A DNA stretch of 64,000 nt from Cereibacter changlensis JA139 (GTDB taxonomy: Bacteria; Pseudomonadota; Alphaproteobacteria; Rhodobacterales; Rhodobacteraceae): contig NZ_PZKG01000009.1 in the NCBI RefSeq assembly GCF_003034985.1, forward strand, positions 1 through 64,000, read 5' to 3'. Each line of letters begins with the position of its first letter. The stretch's first letter is position 1. Positions 8,148-17,608 of the stretch are shown here, piece after piece. The translations under genes were made by a program, and so were the position numbers. The notes under the pieces are model-generated. The model ran no database searches, was not told the origin of the DNA, and was given only the letters and a program-made list of their open reading frames with translations.

Positions 8148-9445
8148 ACCCTCTCCGGCTGGCGGCGCTCGTAGGACGAGGGGATGCCCAGCGCCTCGCG
8201 GTATTTCGTCACCGTGCGCCGCGCCAGCACCGCGCCCGCCTCGCGCGCGCGCTTGACGATCGCGTCGTCGCTCAGCGGCTTGCGGCGGTCCTCGGCGGCG
8301 ACGATCTCGCCCACCAGCGCGATCAGCGCATCCTGCGACTGTGGCGCGGCAGGGCCTTCCGCCACCACCGAGCGGCTGAAGAAGGCGCGCAGCGGGATCA
8401 GCCCGCGCGGCGTCTCGATCAGCCGGGCGGCGGTGGCGCGGCTGATGGTGGAAGGGTGCAGCGACAGCTCCGCCGCCACCTCCTCCATCGACAGTGGCAA
8501 AAGCTGCCGTGCGCCCTGCTCCAGAAAGGCCGTCTGATGCGCGACGAGACAGCCCGCCGTGCGCAGCAGCGTGCTCTGCCGCCGCTCCACCGCCCGCTGC
8601 AGCCAGCGCGCCGCGCTTTCCGCCCGTGCGAGCCAGACCTGCGCCGCCGGGTCGGCCACACCCGCAGCACTCACCCTCAGCCGCGGCAGTTGCGAGCGGT
8701 TCAGCTCCACCTCCCAGCCGAGGGGCCCGCGGATCACCCGCAGGTCAGGCGGCTGGATCGGCGGGCGGTCGCTGGCGAAGCCCTCGCCCGGCTTCGGCTG
8801 GAAGCTGCGGATCAGCGCCAGCGCCGCGCGGATATCGGCCTCCTCGGCATCGCAGAGCCGGGCCAGCTCGGCAAAGCGCCCCGCCGCCAGCAGATCGAGA
8901 TGGCCGAGGATCGTCTGCATCTCCCAGGTCAGCAGATCGCGGTCGCGCGCCTGCAGCGTCAGGCACTCCGCCAGATCGCGGGCGAAGAGCCCGGGCGGAT
9001 CGAAGCGCTGCAGATGCTCCAGCACCGCCGCTGCCTCTGCCTCCTCGACCCGGCAGCGCGCGGCGACCTCGGCGACCGTCTCGCCCAGCCAGCCCGACGG
9101 CTCCAGCGCCTCGGCGAAGGCCAGCGCGATGCGCCGGTCGTCGCCGAAGAAGCCCGTGTCGATCTGCGCCAGCACATGCGCTTCCAGACTGACCGGCGCC
9201 GCCTCGATCCGCGCAAACTCGTCCCGGTCGGCTCCCGCCTGCACCGACCCCGCCCGCGCCGGCGGCGCCAGCCCGGCTGAGCCGCTCTCGGGCAGCCGCA
9301 CATCGAGGCACGGGTTCCCCAGCGCCTCTGCCGCCAGATAGTCGCACAGATCGGCATTGGTCATCTGCAGGATGCGCAGCGAGGCCTGCATCCGCTGGGT
9401 CATGGCGAGCCCGGTCGTCTGACGCTGGATGTGCATCATGTCCAT
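8144..9445 (-). CDS. rpoN: RNA polymerase sigma-54 factor, nif-linked
   Basis: A 433-aa sigma-54. The N-terminal activator-interaction region reads LAMTQRMQASLRILQM; the middle holds the core-binding domain; a helix-turn-helix (LHPSTISRATAARLI) and the RpoN box ARRTVTKYRE (residues 408-417) recognise -12 and -24 elements. It directs transcription of the three -24/-12 promoters in this island. It lies 68 bases after fixX on the same strand, the arrangement known for nif-specific rpoN copies of Rhodobacter. Cotranscription with the sigma-54-dependent fix genes would create positive feedback. Region II is short, as usual in this group. ATG at 9445 is preceded by AGGA; an ATG three codons on is possible. 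Confidence 0.95.
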   Translation of the reverse strand: MDMMHIQRQTTGLAMTQRMQASLRILQMTNADLCDYLAAEALGNPCLDVRLPESGSAGLAPPARAGSVQAGADRDEFARIEAAPVSLEAHVLAQIDTGFFGDDRRIALAFAEALEPSGWLGETVAEVAARCRVEEAEAAAVLEHLQRFDPPGLFARDLAECLTLQARDRDLLTWEMQTILGHLDLLAAGRFAELARLCDAEEADIRAALALIRSFQPKPGEGFASDRPPIQPPDLRVIRGPLGWEVELNRSQLPRLRVSAAGVADPAAQVWLARAESAARWLQRAVERRQSTLLRTAGCLVAHQTAFLEQGARQLLPLSMEEVAAELSLHPSTISRATAARLIETPRGLIPLRAFFSRSVVAEGPAAPQSQDALIALVGEIVAAEDRRKPLSDDAIVKRAREAGAVLARRTVTKYREALGIPSSYERRQPERV

Positions 9446-9472
9446 GACGCGATCCTACCATGAAGCGGAGAG

Positions 9473-9496
9473 GCGACGCCCTCCGCAGGACGTCGC
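9473..9496 (-). other. Small hairpin in fixX-rpoN gap
   Basis: GCGACG (9473-9478) and CGTCGC (9491-9496) form a 6-bp stem with a 12-base loop in the 68-base gap between fixX and rpoN. No -24/-12 element was recognised in this gap. The hairpin could trim or attenuate the transcript between the fix genes and rpoN. Confidence 0.3.
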
Positions 9497-9513
9497 AGGG
9501 GCAAGCCTGTCGC

Positions 9514-9822
9514 TCAGCCGAACTTGAACAGGATGCCGTAGCCGCCGCGCGGATAGGCCCATTCGATCTCGCCGGTTTCCTGACAGACGATCCGGCAGGA
9601 GCCGCACTCCATGCAGCCATCCGCCACCACCTCCACCCGCCCGTTCTCGGTCGGCCGGTAGCAGCCCGCCGGGCAGATCGCCATCAGCGCCTGCAGCTCC
9701 GGCGAATCCTCGGCCTGCGGGTGGATCTTCACATGTGGGCGGCCCTCGTCGACCTGATAGCGGTTCTGGTAGAGCCGCTCCTCCATCCTGCCGCCTTCCG
9801 CCGCGTCCTGCTTGTCGCTCAT
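9514..9822 (-). CDS. fixX: Ferredoxin-like protein FixX
   Basis: A 102-aa ferredoxin-like partner of the FixABC electron-bifurcating complex, which oxidises NADH and splits electrons between quinone and a low-potential carrier for nitrogenase. Cysteines appear in ICPAGC and in the cluster motif [12 protein letters not shown], followed by the family ending [10 protein letters not shown]. The ATG at 9822 overlaps the fixC stop in an ATGA arrangement, indicating translational coupling. An internal ATG at 9786 is also possible. It is the last of fixABCX. Confidence 0.93.
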   Translation of the reverse strand: MSDKQDAAEGGRMEERLYQNRYQVDEGRPHVKIHPQAEDSPELQALMAICPAGCYRPTENGRVEVVADGCMECGSCRIVCQETGEIEWAYPRGGYGILFKFG

Positions 9823-11126
9823 CTCCATGCCCTCGCCACCTTGACCAGATCCGTCGCCACGCTCCACCAGCCGCCGCGCGCCTTGGCGACGTTGCGCAGC
9901 GCGATGCCTTCCTTGCTGCGCTTGTCCATGCCATCGACGCGGAAATAGGCCTGCATCACCTGATTGATCGCCCGCGGATAGGTGGCGAAGAGCTGGCGGT
10001 TCTTCTCCAGAAGATGCGGCACCTTGCGGTATTTCTTCATGTCCTTCATCACGAAGCTCTCGCCCAGCCGGTCGCGGAACAGCTTGAGGTTGTCGTTGGT
10101 CGGGGCCAGCCCCTGCGCCTTCAGCTCGGCCAGGCACTCCCCCGCCAGCCGCCCCGTGGTCATGGCAAGGTTCGACCCCTCGCGATGCACCGCGTTCACG
10201 AACTGCCCGGCATCGCCGACGATCACCCAGCCGTCGCCCGTCAGGTTCGGAATGGCGTCATAGCCGCCCTCCGGGATCAGGTGCGCCACATATTCCTTCA
10301 TCTCGCCGCCGCGCAGCAGCGGCACCACCGCCGGATGCCGCTTGAAACGGTCCAGGAGCTCGTAGGGCGGGATCTTGGTCTTGGCGAAATCGGCCAGCAG
10401 GCAACCGACACCGATAGATATCGACTCTTTGTTCGTATAGAGGAACGCCGTCCCCACCATCCCGGAAGTAACCGAGCCCAGAACCTCGATCACCACGCCG
10501 TCGTCCTCGCCCTGCAGGTTGAAGCGTTCGCGGATCACCTCCTCGGGGAAGAAATGCGTCTCCTTCACCGCCAGCGCCACATGCTGCGGCTTCAGCTCGG
10601 GCCGCAGCTTCGCCCGCTGCCCGACGACGCCGTTCACCCCCTCGGCCAGCACCACCACATCGGCATAGATCGGCCCGCCCTCGCGGTCGGTCAGCACGCC
10701 GATCACCTTGCCCTTGTCGTTCTTCACCAGATCGACCACCGTCGTCTCGGTGATCAGCACCGCCCCCGCCTCGCGCACCTTCTTCGAGAACCACTTGTCG
10801 AAGGGCGCCCGCAGGATGGTGTAGCGGTCGGGCTTGCCATCCTCGAACCCGTCGTTGCGATGCGAGGCGGAGGTGTTCGAGGTCTCCGACAGCATCCAAA
10901 ACCGCAGTTCGGAAACATGCCGCTCCAGCGGGGCCGAGTCGCGGAAATCCGGGATGATCCGCTCAAGCGCGTCGGAATAGAGGATCGCCCCCTGCACGTT
11001 CTTCGAGCCGGGATATTCCCCCCGGTCGATCTGCAGCACGTTCATCCCGGCCTTGGCCATCGTGTAGGCGCAGGCATTGCCCGAAGGCCCGGCGCCGACC
11101 ACGATGGCATCGAAATGCTCTGACAT
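9819..11126 (-). CDS. fixC: Electron-transfer flavoprotein:quinone oxidoreductase FixC
   Basis: A 435-aa FAD flavoprotein, homologous to ETF-QO without its own iron-sulfur domain (that role falls to FixX). The N-terminal dinucleotide-binding motif [16 protein letters not shown] starts at residue 6; a second FAD motif, [21 protein letters not shown], lies near the C-terminal third. It reduces quinone in the membrane as the high-potential branch of bifurcation. AGGAGGGACAG precedes ATG 11126. Ten bases separate it from fixB, and it overlaps fixX by 4 bp. Confidence 0.95.
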   Translation of the reverse strand: MSEHFDAIVVGAGPSGNACAYTMAKAGMNVLQIDRGEYPGSKNVQGAILYSDALERIIPDFRDSAPLERHVSELRFWMLSETSNTSASHRNDGFEDGKPDRYTILRAPFDKWFSKKVREAGAVLITETTVVDLVKNDKGKVIGVLTDREGGPIYADVVVLAEGVNGVVGQRAKLRPELKPQHVALAVKETHFFPEEVIRERFNLQGEDDGVVIEVLGSVTSGMVGTAFLYTNKESISIGVGCLLADFAKTKIPPYELLDRFKRHPAVVPLLRGGEMKEYVAHLIPEGGYDAIPNLTGDGWVIVGDAGQFVNAVHREGSNLAMTTGRLAGECLAELKAQGLAPTNDNLKLFRDRLGESFVMKDMKKYRKVPHLLEKNRQLFATYPRAINQVMQAYFRVDGMDKRSKEGIALRNVAKARGGWWSVATDLVKVARAWR

Positions 11127-11136
11127 CTGTCCCTCC

Positions 11137-12228
11137 TCAGCTGGCCAGGGCCGGGGCGCGCAGCCGCCGGGCAAAGGCATCGGAAAGCGCCGGCAGAACC
11201 GTCAGCGCATCGGCCACCACGCCCAGATGGGCGAACTCGAAGATCTTGGCATCGGGATCGGTGTTGATCGCCACGATCAGATCCGCGCCTTCCACCCCCA
11301 CCCGGTGCTGGATCGCGCCGGAAATCCCGGCGGCGATGTAGAGCCTCGGCCGGATGGTGTTGCCGGTCTGGCCGATCTGCCGCTCGGCGGGCAGCCAGCC
11401 CTTCTGCACCACGGGGCGCGAGCAGCCGTAATCGCCGCCCAGCACCTGCGCCAACCGCTTCACATGGCGGAAGTTGGCCTCGTTCTGCAGCCCCATCCCG
11501 CCCGCCACCACGATATCGGCATAGGCGAGGTTCGCTTCGGACGAGGTATTGTCGGCCACGAATTCGAGGATCTTCGTCACGATGTCCTCTTCCTTCATCC
11601 GAAGCGATTCCCAGACCATCCGCCCGGCGCGCGTCGTGTCGGCCTCGGGCATGGCAAAGACGCGCGGGCGCACCGTCGCCATCTGCGGGCGGAAGTTCAG
11701 CGTGTAGATCGTGCAAAGCAGCGTGCCGCCGAAGGTCGGGCGCGTCGCGGCCAGCGAATTGTCGTCGTCGATCCGAAGCTCGGTCGAATCCGCCGTCAGC
11801 CCGGTGCCCAGCGTCGTCGCCACCGACCCGGCAAGGTCGCGGCCCAGAGGCGTTGCCCCCAGCAGCAGGATTTCCGGCTTATGCTTGTTCACCAGATCGG
11901 TCAGGATCTCGGTATAGGGCGCGTTGCGGTAATCGGTCAGCGCCGCATCCTCGCAGATGTAGCAGACATCCGCGCCGTAGTGGTAGGTCTGCTTCACCGC
12001 CGCCTTGGTCGAGGCCGCCTTCGGCCCCAGCACCACGGCGCAGAGCTGCACGCCCAGACGGTCGGCCAGCTTGCGCCCCTCGCCCATCAGCTCCCAGGAC
12101 ACCGGATGCACCCGGCCGCGCTCGATCTCGACCACGACCCAGACGTTCTTGTAGTCCTTGAACCGCTCCGGCAGTTCCTTCTTCATCGAGGCGCGGCCAG
12201 CTGCGGCGGGTTTGGCGGGTTCTGTCAT
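11137..12228 (-). CDS. fixB: Electron-transfer flavoprotein alpha subunit FixB
   Basis: A 363-aa ETF alpha-type subunit. The C-terminal FAD-binding domain is clear: [13 protein letters not shown], then [20 protein letters not shown], then [20 protein letters not shown]. With FixA it forms the NADH-oxidising, electron-bifurcating part of FixABCX that supplies nitrogenase reductase. AAAGGAGACGCGAG precedes ATG 12228. It sits between fixA and fixC with gaps of 13 and 10 bases. Confidence 0.95.
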   Translation of the reverse strand: MTEPAKPAAAGRASMKKELPERFKDYKNVWVVVEIERGRVHPVSWELMGEGRKLADRLGVQLCAVVLGPKAASTKAAVKQTYHYGADVCYICEDAALTDYRNAPYTEILTDLVNKHKPEILLLGATPLGRDLAGSVATTLGTGLTADSTELRIDDDNSLAATRPTFGGTLLCTIYTLNFRPQMATVRPRVFAMPEADTTRAGRMVWESLRMKEEDIVTKILEFVADNTSSEANLAYADIVVAGGMGLQNEANFRHVKRLAQVLGGDYGCSRPVVQKGWLPAERQIGQTGNTIRPRLYIAAGISGAIQHRVGVEGADLIVAINTDPDAKIFEFAHLGVVADALTVLPALSDAFARRLRAPALAS

Positions 12229-12241
12229 CTCGCGTCTCCTT

Positions 12242-13141
12242 TCAGGAAGCGGTGGCGGTCAGCGCCACCTCGAGTTTCGGGTCGCGGGCAAAGATCAGGT
12301 CGATGATCGCTTCGCCGATCCGCGCGGGGTCCTTGCCTTCCACCGTCACCATCTCGGCGCTCTCCTCGCGCGGGCTGGGGGCGAAGACGCGCTTGACCAC
12401 GGTGGGCGAGCCGCGCAGCCCGCATTTCAGCGGGTCCTCCACCCCGGCCTCCTCCGCCGACCAGATGGTGACGGGCGCCCGGGCGGCGCGCAGCATGTCC
12501 TGGATCGAGCCCCGCCGGACAACGTTGCTGTCCTCCAGCATGGTGATGAGGCACGGCAGCGCCGAGCGCAGCACCTGCACGCCCCCCTCCGACCGCCGCC
12601 GCACCACGATGGAGCGGCGGCCCATGTCGAGCGAGTCGATGGCGCTGACATAGGTCAGCTGGTTCAGCCCCATCCGCCGGGCGATGCCGGGGCCGACCTG
12701 CGCGGTATCGCCGTCGATGGTCTGCTTGCCGGTGAAGACGATGTCGATCGCCCGCTCTTCCGCGATCTTGCCCAGCGCCGTCGCCAGGGCGAAGGACGTG
12801 GCCAGCGTGTCCGACCCGGCAAAGCGCCGGTCGGTGATCAGCACCGCGCGATCCGCCCCCAGCCCCAGCGCGCGGCGCAGGGCGTCCTCGGCCATCGGCG
12901 GCCCCATGCAGAGCACGGTCACCTGCCCGCCGTATTCGTCCCGGAGCCGCATCGCCTCCTCCAGCGCGAAGAGGTCATAGGGGTTGATGATCGTCGGCAC
13001 GCCCTGCCGCATGATGGTGTTGGTCACCGGATGCACCCGGATCTGCGCCGAATCCGGCACCTGCTTGATGCAGACGAGGATGTTCAGGCCCGTGGGCGCG
13101 GGCGGCGGCGGGTCCAGCCCCTCGATGATCGGCTCGTCCAT
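12242..13141 (-). CDS. fixA: Electron-transfer flavoprotein beta subunit FixA
   Basis: A 299-aa ETF beta-type subunit with the family opening [12 protein letters not shown], preceded by a proline-rich 18-residue extension (DPPPPAPTG). The signature [17 protein letters not shown] lies near residue 140. It partners FixB in NADH-dependent bifurcation. CAGAAAGGAGCCCG precedes ATG 13141, and nifW ends 18 bases upstream, tying the fix genes to the nifUSVW transcript. Confidence 0.95.
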   Translation of the reverse strand: MDEPIIEGLDPPPPAPTGLNILVCIKQVPDSAQIRVHPVTNTIMRQGVPTIINPYDLFALEEAMRLRDEYGGQVTVLCMGPPMAEDALRRALGLGADRAVLITDRRFAGSDTLATSFALATALGKIAEERAIDIVFTGKQTIDGDTAQVGPGIARRMGLNQLTYVSAIDSLDMGRRSIVVRRRSEGGVQVLRSALPCLITMLEDSNVVRRGSIQDMLRAARAPVTIWSAEEAGVEDPLKCGLRGSPTVVKRVFAPSPREESAEMVTVEGKDPARIGEAIIDLIFARDPKLEVALTATAS

Positions 13142-13159
13142 GGATCGGGCTCCTTTCTG

Positions 13160-13495
13160 TCAGTCTGCGGTGCGGATGCCGGCAAGCGGCACGAAGCTGC
13201 GGGCGGGGCGGGCGAAGACCTTGAACAGCTTCTCCTGCTGCGGCGTGCTTTCGAGGAAATCCTGATAGGCCTGCTTCATCGCGGCCCGGGCGCGCAGGAA
13301 GCCCTCGTCCTCGTCCAGCGCGGCGAAGTCGATCTTCGCCAGATACTGCCCCGCCCGCTTCATGATGTGCAGGCGCGAGACATCCAGCACCTCCTGCCGC
13401 CAGGGCAGCAGCAGATAGGTGAACATATCCTCCGCCGAGGACAGCGCGCGCAGGCGCTCCGATACGCTGGGTCTTGTCGTCGTCGCATCCGTCAT
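13160..13495 (-). CDS. nifW: Nitrogenase-stabilizing/protective protein NifW
   Basis: A 111-aa small protein of the NifW family. The characteristic opening is [18 protein letters not shown], followed by [17 protein letters not shown]. NifW is reported to protect the MoFe protein from oxygen damage or to assist its maturation; the exact mechanism is not settled. The start overlaps the nifV stop in an ATGA arrangement, so translation is probably coupled. Confidence 0.93.
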   Translation of the reverse strand: MTDATTTRPSVSERLRALSSAEDMFTYLLLPWRQEVLDVSRLHIMKRAGQYLAKIDFAALDEDEGFLRARAAMKQAYQDFLESTPQQEKLFKVFARPARSFVPLAGIRTAD

Positions 13496-14664
13496 CTCGT
13501 CACCTCGCTCTGTGCCAGCAATTCCGCCAGATCCTCGGGCCCCGCCGAGCGTTTCGCCGTTTCCGCGAACGTGCGCAGCGCAGGCAGCAGCGCCTCCGCC
13601 GTCGCGCGGTCCGAAGGCAGCCCCGCCTCGGCCAGCGCCCGCGCCAGCCCCGAGGCCGCCGAATGTTTTCCCAGCGCGATGCGATGCGCCCGCCCGAACC
13701 GCTCGGGGCGCAGCGCGGCGCTCTCGTAGGTGGCTCGGTCCTTCAGCAGCCCGTCGACATGGATGCCCGACTCGTGGGTGAAGACCCCCGCGCCGACGAT
13801 CGGCTTGTCCACCGGCAGCACCCGCCCCGAAGCTCCGGCGACCAGCGCCGACAGCGCGCAGAGCCGGTCGAGCGCGATGCCGGTCGGCCGCCCCTGCGCC
13901 TCCATCGCCGCCGCGACCTGTTCCAGCGCGGCATTGCCCGCCCGCTCGCCCAGCCCGTTCACCGTCACCGACAGATGCGTGGCCCCCGCCCGCGCCGCGG
14001 CGACGCTGTTGGCCGTGGCCATCCCCAGATCGTCATGCGCGTGGAACTCCACCGGCAGCGTCGTGCGCAACACCAGCCCCGCCACCAGATCATGCGCCGC
14101 GAAAGGGTCCAGCACGCCCAGCGTGTCGGCCAGCCGGAAGCGGATCGCCCCGGCCTCGGCGGCGATATGGGCGATCTCGGCCAGAAAGAATGGATCGGCG
14201 CGCGAGGCATCCTCGGCCCCGACCGACACCTGATGCCCGGCCCAGGTCGCCGCGCGCACCAGCTCCGCCACCCGCCGCCGCACCCAGTCGGCATCCACCC
14301 CCAGCTTCGCCGTGATCTGCCGCTCCGACACCGGCACCCCGATGTGCAGCCGCCGCACCCCCGTCGCCTGCCCCGCCGCCAGATCCTCGGCGCGCAGCCG
14401 GCACCAGACCACCGGCGCCGCCGTGGTCAGCCGGGCGGCGACCGCGCGAATATCAGCCCGTTCCGCCTCGCCCATCGCCGGCACGCCGACCTCGATCTCG
14501 GTCAAGCCGCAGGCTTCCAGCGCCAGCGCGATCGCCAGCTTCTCCGCCCGGGTGAAGGCCACCCCCGCCGTCTGCTCGCCATCGCGCAGCGTCGTGTCGC
14601 ACAGCACCACCGGCGCCAGCGGCGCCCGCCTCTCGAACCCGGTCGAGGCCTGCGGGCGGCTCAT
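13492..14664 (-). CDS. nifV: Homocitrate synthase NifV
   Basis: A 390-aa enzyme condensing acetyl-CoA with 2-oxoglutarate to homocitrate, the organic ligand of FeMo-cofactor. It has the HMGL-like TIM barrel with [11 protein letters not shown] near residue 22 and the metal-binding [12 protein letters not shown] near 203; the C-terminal part carries [13 protein letters not shown] 14664 overlaps the nifS stop (ATGA), and its own stop overlaps nifW. This four-way coupling (S-V-W) is typical of Rhodobacter nif clusters. Confidence 0.95.
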   Translation of the reverse strand: MSRPQASTGFERRAPLAPVVLCDTTLRDGEQTAGVAFTRAEKLAIALALEACGLTEIEVGVPAMGEAERADIRAVAARLTTAAPVVWCRLRAEDLAAGQATGVRRLHIGVPVSERQITAKLGVDADWVRRRVAELVRAATWAGHQVSVGAEDASRADPFFLAEIAHIAAEAGAIRFRLADTLGVLDPFAAHDLVAGLVLRTTLPVEFHAHDDLGMATANSVAAARAGATHLSVTVNGLGERAGNAALEQVAAAMEAQGRPTGIALDRLCALSALVAGASGRVLPVDKPIVGAGVFTHESGIHVDGLLKDRATYESAALRPERFGRAHRIALGKHSAASGLARALAEAGLPSDRATAEALLPALRTFAETAKRSAGPEDLAELLAQSEVTR

Positions 14665-15842
14665 TGCAGCCTCCCCGGAACCAGCGTGTCCAGATCGGCG
14701 CCGAAGGGCGACAGCGCCCGCAGCTGCCCGACGATGGGCGGCAGCGCCTCCAGCACCTGCCGGATCTCCGCCGCCGTGGTCTCGCGCGACAGCGAGAAGC
14801 GGATCGCCCCATGCGCCGCGGTGAAGGGCACCTTCATCGCCCGCATCACATGGCTCGGTTCGATCGCCCCCGAGGCGCAGGCCGCCCCCGAGGACACCGC
14901 AATCCCGGCGCGGTCCAGCATCATCAGGATCGCCTCGCCCTCGATGAAGTCGAAGGCGACGCAGGAGGTGTTGGGCAGCCGGTCCAGAACGTCGCCCAAC
15001 GCCGCGCATTTCGGCACCCGGGCGAGGATGCCCCGCTCCAGCTCGTCGCGCAGCGCCGCCATGCCGGAGAGGTCGGCCCGCAGCGCCAGCTCCGCCGCCG
15101 CGCCAAAGCCGACGATGCCCGGCGTGTTCTCGGTCCCGGCCCGCCGCCCGCGCTCCTGCTTGCCGCCGCGCAGCAACGGCTGGAACGGCACGCCCTTCCG
15201 CACATACAGCGCGCCGATCCCCTTCGGCCCGTGCAGCTTGTGCGCCGAGAGCGACAGCATGTCGATATCCGTCCCGCGCAGCGAGATCGGCAGCTTGCCC
15301 GCCGCCTGCACCGCGTCGGTGTGGAACAGCGCCCCCGCCGCGCGGGCGATCTCGGCCAATCCCTCCACCGGAAACACCGTCCCGGTCTCGTTGTTGGCCC
15401 ACATCAGCGACACCAGCGCCGTCTGCGGCCCCACCGCCGCGCGATAGGCGTCGAGATCCAGCCGACCGAAGCGGTCCACCGGGATCAGATGCACCGTCCC
15501 CCCCTCCTGCACCAGTCGGGCGCAAAGCGCGAGGATTGCCGGATGCTCCACCGCCGAGGTGACGATCTCGCGCCGCGCCGGATCGGCGGCGAGGCCTGCG
15601 TGGATCGCCATGGCATTGGCTTCCGTGCCGCCCGAGGTGAAGACGATCTCCGACGGATCGACCGCCCCCACCAGCGCCTGCACCGCGCGCCGCGCCTCGG
15701 CCACTGCCAGCGCTGGGGCCTTGCCGAAGCGGTGCAGCGACGAGGGATTGCCGAACTCCTCGGTGAAGAAGGGCAGCATCCGCGCCAGCACCTGCGGCGC
15801 AACCCGAGTCGTCGCGTTGTTGTCGAGATAGACCCCCGTCAC
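14661..15842 (-). CDS. nifS: Cysteine desulfurase NifS
   Basis: A 393-aa PLP-dependent enzyme that removes sulfur from cysteine for iron-sulfur cluster assembly on the nif proteins. It starts with GTG at 15842 overlapping the nifU stop (GTGA). It opens with [12 protein letters not shown]; the PLP lysine is K202 in [11 protein letters not shown], and the persulfide-forming cysteine is C322 in SSGAACASG. Both catalytic residues are intact. Confidence 0.95.
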   Translation of the reverse strand: MTGVYLDNNATTRVAPQVLARMLPFFTEEFGNPSSLHRFGKAPALAVAEARRAVQALVGAVDPSEIVFTSGGTEANAMAIHAGLAADPARREIVTSAVEHPAILALCARLVQEGGTVHLIPVDRFGRLDLDAYRAAVGPQTALVSLMWANNETGTVFPVEGLAEIARAAGALFHTDAVQAAGKLPISLRGTDIDMLSLSAHKLHGPKGIGALYVRKGVPFQPLLRGGKQERGRRAGTENTPGIVGFGAAAELALRADLSGMAALRDELERGILARVPKCAALGDVLDRLPNTSCVAFDFIEGEAILMMLDRAGIAVSSGAACASGAIEPSHVMRAMKVPFTAAHGAIRFSLSRETTAAEIRQVLEALPPIVGQLRALSPFGADLDTLVPGRLQ

Positions 15843-16570
15843 CGGCCCACCCCCGCAATCCTGACCAGAGGCGCCGCCGCCCCCGGAACCACCCGGATCG
15901 GGCGGCCCAGCGCATCTGCCAGCCGCTTCTGCAACCCGCCCAGCGTCAGCGCCGCCAGCTGGCAGCCCGAACAGTTGCCGGTCAGATGCACCCGCACGAT
16001 GCTGCCCTCGACGCACAGAAGCGTCACATCCCCGCCATCGGCCCGCAGGTTCGGGCGCACCGCCTCGATCACCGAGGCGATCACCTCCGCCTCCTCGGCG
16101 GGCGACAGCGGCACCTCCCGCGCAACCTTCGGCCGCGACTCATGCTTCGGCGCGAGGATCTTCACTTCGGCTGCCGGCACAACCGGCTTCGGCGCCGGCG
16201 GATCGACGCCGAGAAACTGCGCCAGCGCCGCCTGCAACGCCTGCTGCCCGAGATCGGCACAGTGCCGCCGCTCGCCCAGCCCCCCCAGCGCCGCATCGAT
16301 ATCCGCCCCGGTCAGCCGCAGCGCCGCGTTAACGGTGCGCCCCTCGACCAGCTCGGTCAGCACCGAACAGGCGGCGATGGCCGGCCCGCCGAAGGCCTGG
16401 AACCGCGCCGCCTCGATGATCCGCGTCGCGGCGTCGATCCGCAGCATCAGCCGGATCGCATTGCCCTCGGCCAGCGAGCCCGCCTCGCCCACCGCATTGG
16501 CCGCCTCCAGCACGCCCGCGTTGCGCGGGTTGAAGAAATGGTCCCTGAGCTGATCGGTGTAATCGAGCAT
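15839..16570 (-). CDS. nifU: NifU-like iron-sulfur assembly protein, reduced form
   Basis: A 243-aa protein with an IscU-like domain (about 1-125), a linker rich in Pro and Lys, and a C-terminal Nfu domain (about 155-243) with intact C200 and C203 (GNCSGCQ). In the well-studied Azotobacter NifU the N-domain scaffold cysteines are C35, C62 and C106; here the aligned residues are E35 (SLAEGNA), G62 (AFGGPAIA) and C104 (RRHCADLG). The central ferredoxin-like domain with its four cysteines is absent, so the protein is about 60 residues shorter than full NifU. It therefore probably assembles clusters on the Nfu domain, or works with the adjacent IscA. ATG 16570; eight bases after iscA. Confidence 0.9.
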   Translation of the reverse strand: MLDYTDQLRDHFFNPRNAGVLEAANAVGEAGSLAEGNAIRLMLRIDAATRIIEAARFQAFGGPAIAACSVLTELVEGRTVNAALRLTGADIDAALGGLGERRHCADLGQQALQAALAQFLGVDPPAPKPVVPAAEVKILAPKHESRPKVAREVPLSPAEEAEVIASVIEAVRPNLRADGGDVTLLCVEGSIVRVHLTGNCSGCQLAALTLGGLQKRLADALGRPIRVVPGAAAPLVRIAGVGR

Positions 16571-16578
16571 GGCGCGCC

Positions 16579-16899
16579 TCAGCAGAAGGATTTGCCGCAG
16601 CCGCAGCCGCCGGTCGCATTGGGGTTGTCGAAGACGAAGCCGGACTGATCGACGCCATGCACGAAATCGATGGTGACGCCCGTCAGATGCACGGCGCTCT
16701 CGGGGTCGATCAGCACCGTCACCCCGTCGCTCTCGATCACCCGGTCGTCCGCCGAGGGCGCCAGCTCCAGCGACATGCCGTATTTCATCCCCGCGCAGCC
16801 GCCGGTCTGCACCATGACGCGCAGGCCGATCACCGGCTGGGCGGCGCCTTCGATGGCTCCGCGGATCGCGTCGCGGGCAGCTGGGGTGAGTTCGATCAT
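16579..16899 (-). CDS. Nif-associated A-type iron-sulfur carrier (IscA-like)
   Basis: A 106-aa HesB/IscA protein with the three ligand cysteines C35 (GGCAGM), C99 and C101 (GCGCGKSFC). It carries iron-sulfur clusters, or iron for them, in partnership with NifU and NifS. AGGAGAGACCG precedes ATG 16899. It is the first gene after the third sigma-54 promoter of the island and so heads the iscA-nifU-S-V-W-fixABCX-rpoN unit. It is the nif-type copy (sometimes called IscA-nif) rather than isc housekeeping, judging by location. Confidence 0.93.
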   Translation of the reverse strand: MIELTPAARDAIRGAIEGAAQPVIGLRVMVQTGGCAGMKYGMSLELAPSADDRVIESDGVTVLIDPESAVHLTGVTIDFVHGVDQSGFVFDNPNATGGCGCGKSFC

Positions 16900-16937
16900 C
16901 GGTCTCTCCTCGGGGCGAGTGGTCCTGCCGGGGGAGA

Positions 16938-16953
16938 AGCACGAGCCGTGCCA
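16938..16953 (-). promoter_or_regulatory. Sigma-54 promoter of the nif-iscA/nifUSVW/fixABCX unit
   Basis: Read leftward the sequence is TGGCACGGCTCGTGCT, with invariant GG at -24 and GC at -12 and correct 10-base spacing. It lies 39 bases before the iscA-like ATG. It is nearly identical to the elements before nifB and nifH. Confidence 0.88.
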
Positions 16954-16994
16954 AGTTCCGATCTTGTGGAAACTCAAGGTTTTGGCGAGGCGGC

Positions 16995-17043
16995 TGTCGC
17001 AATGTCGTCATACGGAAAAGCCGACATTGGCGGGTTTGTTACA
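16995..17043 (-). promoter_or_regulatory. Imperfect NifA upstream sites before iscA
   Basis: No perfect TGT-N10-ACA is present upstream of this promoter. Two one-mismatch versions are: 17028-17043 (leftward TGT-N10-CCA, 75 bases above the -24 element and overlapping the nifQ stop) and 16995-17010 (rightward TGT-N10-TCA). Between them AATGTCG (17001-17007) and CGACATT (17022-17028) form an inverted repeat with TGT and ACA 18 bases apart. Confidence 0.45.
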
Positions 17044-17608
17044 CGGTCTCCGCGCGGGCCACGCCGCTGGTCTCCGGGCCGAAGCACAGCGCCTTCTCGG
17101 CGCAACCGTCGCAATTCGGCGCAAGGCACATGGTCCCGCCCGCGTCGTTGCAGATCTGGCGATAGAAGAACCGCTTCCAGCGCATGTTGCGCGTGTTGGC
17201 CGCATGCAGGCGCGGGAAATGCCGCTGCATCAGCGCCCCCAGATGCGCCCGCGACGGCAACCCGAGGTCTTCCCACAGATGGCTCGGCTCCATCGCCCGT
17301 CGCGCGAGGATCTGCGCCAGCCATTGCGCCTCCTCCCGCCCCGAGCCGCCGCGCCACAGCAACAGCAGCGCCAGATCCTCCTGATCCTGCGGCACAGGCC
17401 CGCGTTTCGGCAGCGCGGCGGGCAACACAAACTCCGGATGCCACTTCGCCGCCAGCCGCAAAAGCTCCGCCGGGGTCAGCCCTAGCAGATCGGACAACGC
17501 GCCCTTCCCGGCGAGGGATTCCCGCCGGGCATGGTCGAGCATCGCCATGAAATCCGCCCGGTCGGCCTCGACCGCCCCGGGCAGCGGGTCAGGCCTCGAC
17601 GCGTTCAT
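17039..17608 (-). CDS. nifQ: NifQ, molybdenum-sulfur donor for FeMo-cofactor
   Basis: A 189-aa protein that carries a Mo-Fe-S cluster and delivers molybdenum to NifEN/NifH during FeMo-cofactor synthesis. The family signature CX4CX2CX5C is intact at C161, C166, C169 and C175 (CLAPNCDGC then AEKALC). ATG 17608 overlaps the end of the ferredoxin gene by 20 bp; an upstream non-ATG extension of 21 residues is unlikely. It is the last gene of the nifHDKENX unit, and the next promoter begins almost at its stop. Confidence 0.93.
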   Translation of the reverse strand: MNASRPDPLPGAVEADRADFMAMLDHARRESLAGKGALSDLLGLTPAELLRLAAKWHPEFVLPAALPKRGPVPQDQEDLALLLLWRGGSGREEAQWLAQILARRAMEPSHLWEDLGLPSRAHLGALMQRHFPRLHAANTRNMRWKRFFYRQICNDAGGTMCLAPNCDGCAEKALCFGPETSGVARAETV

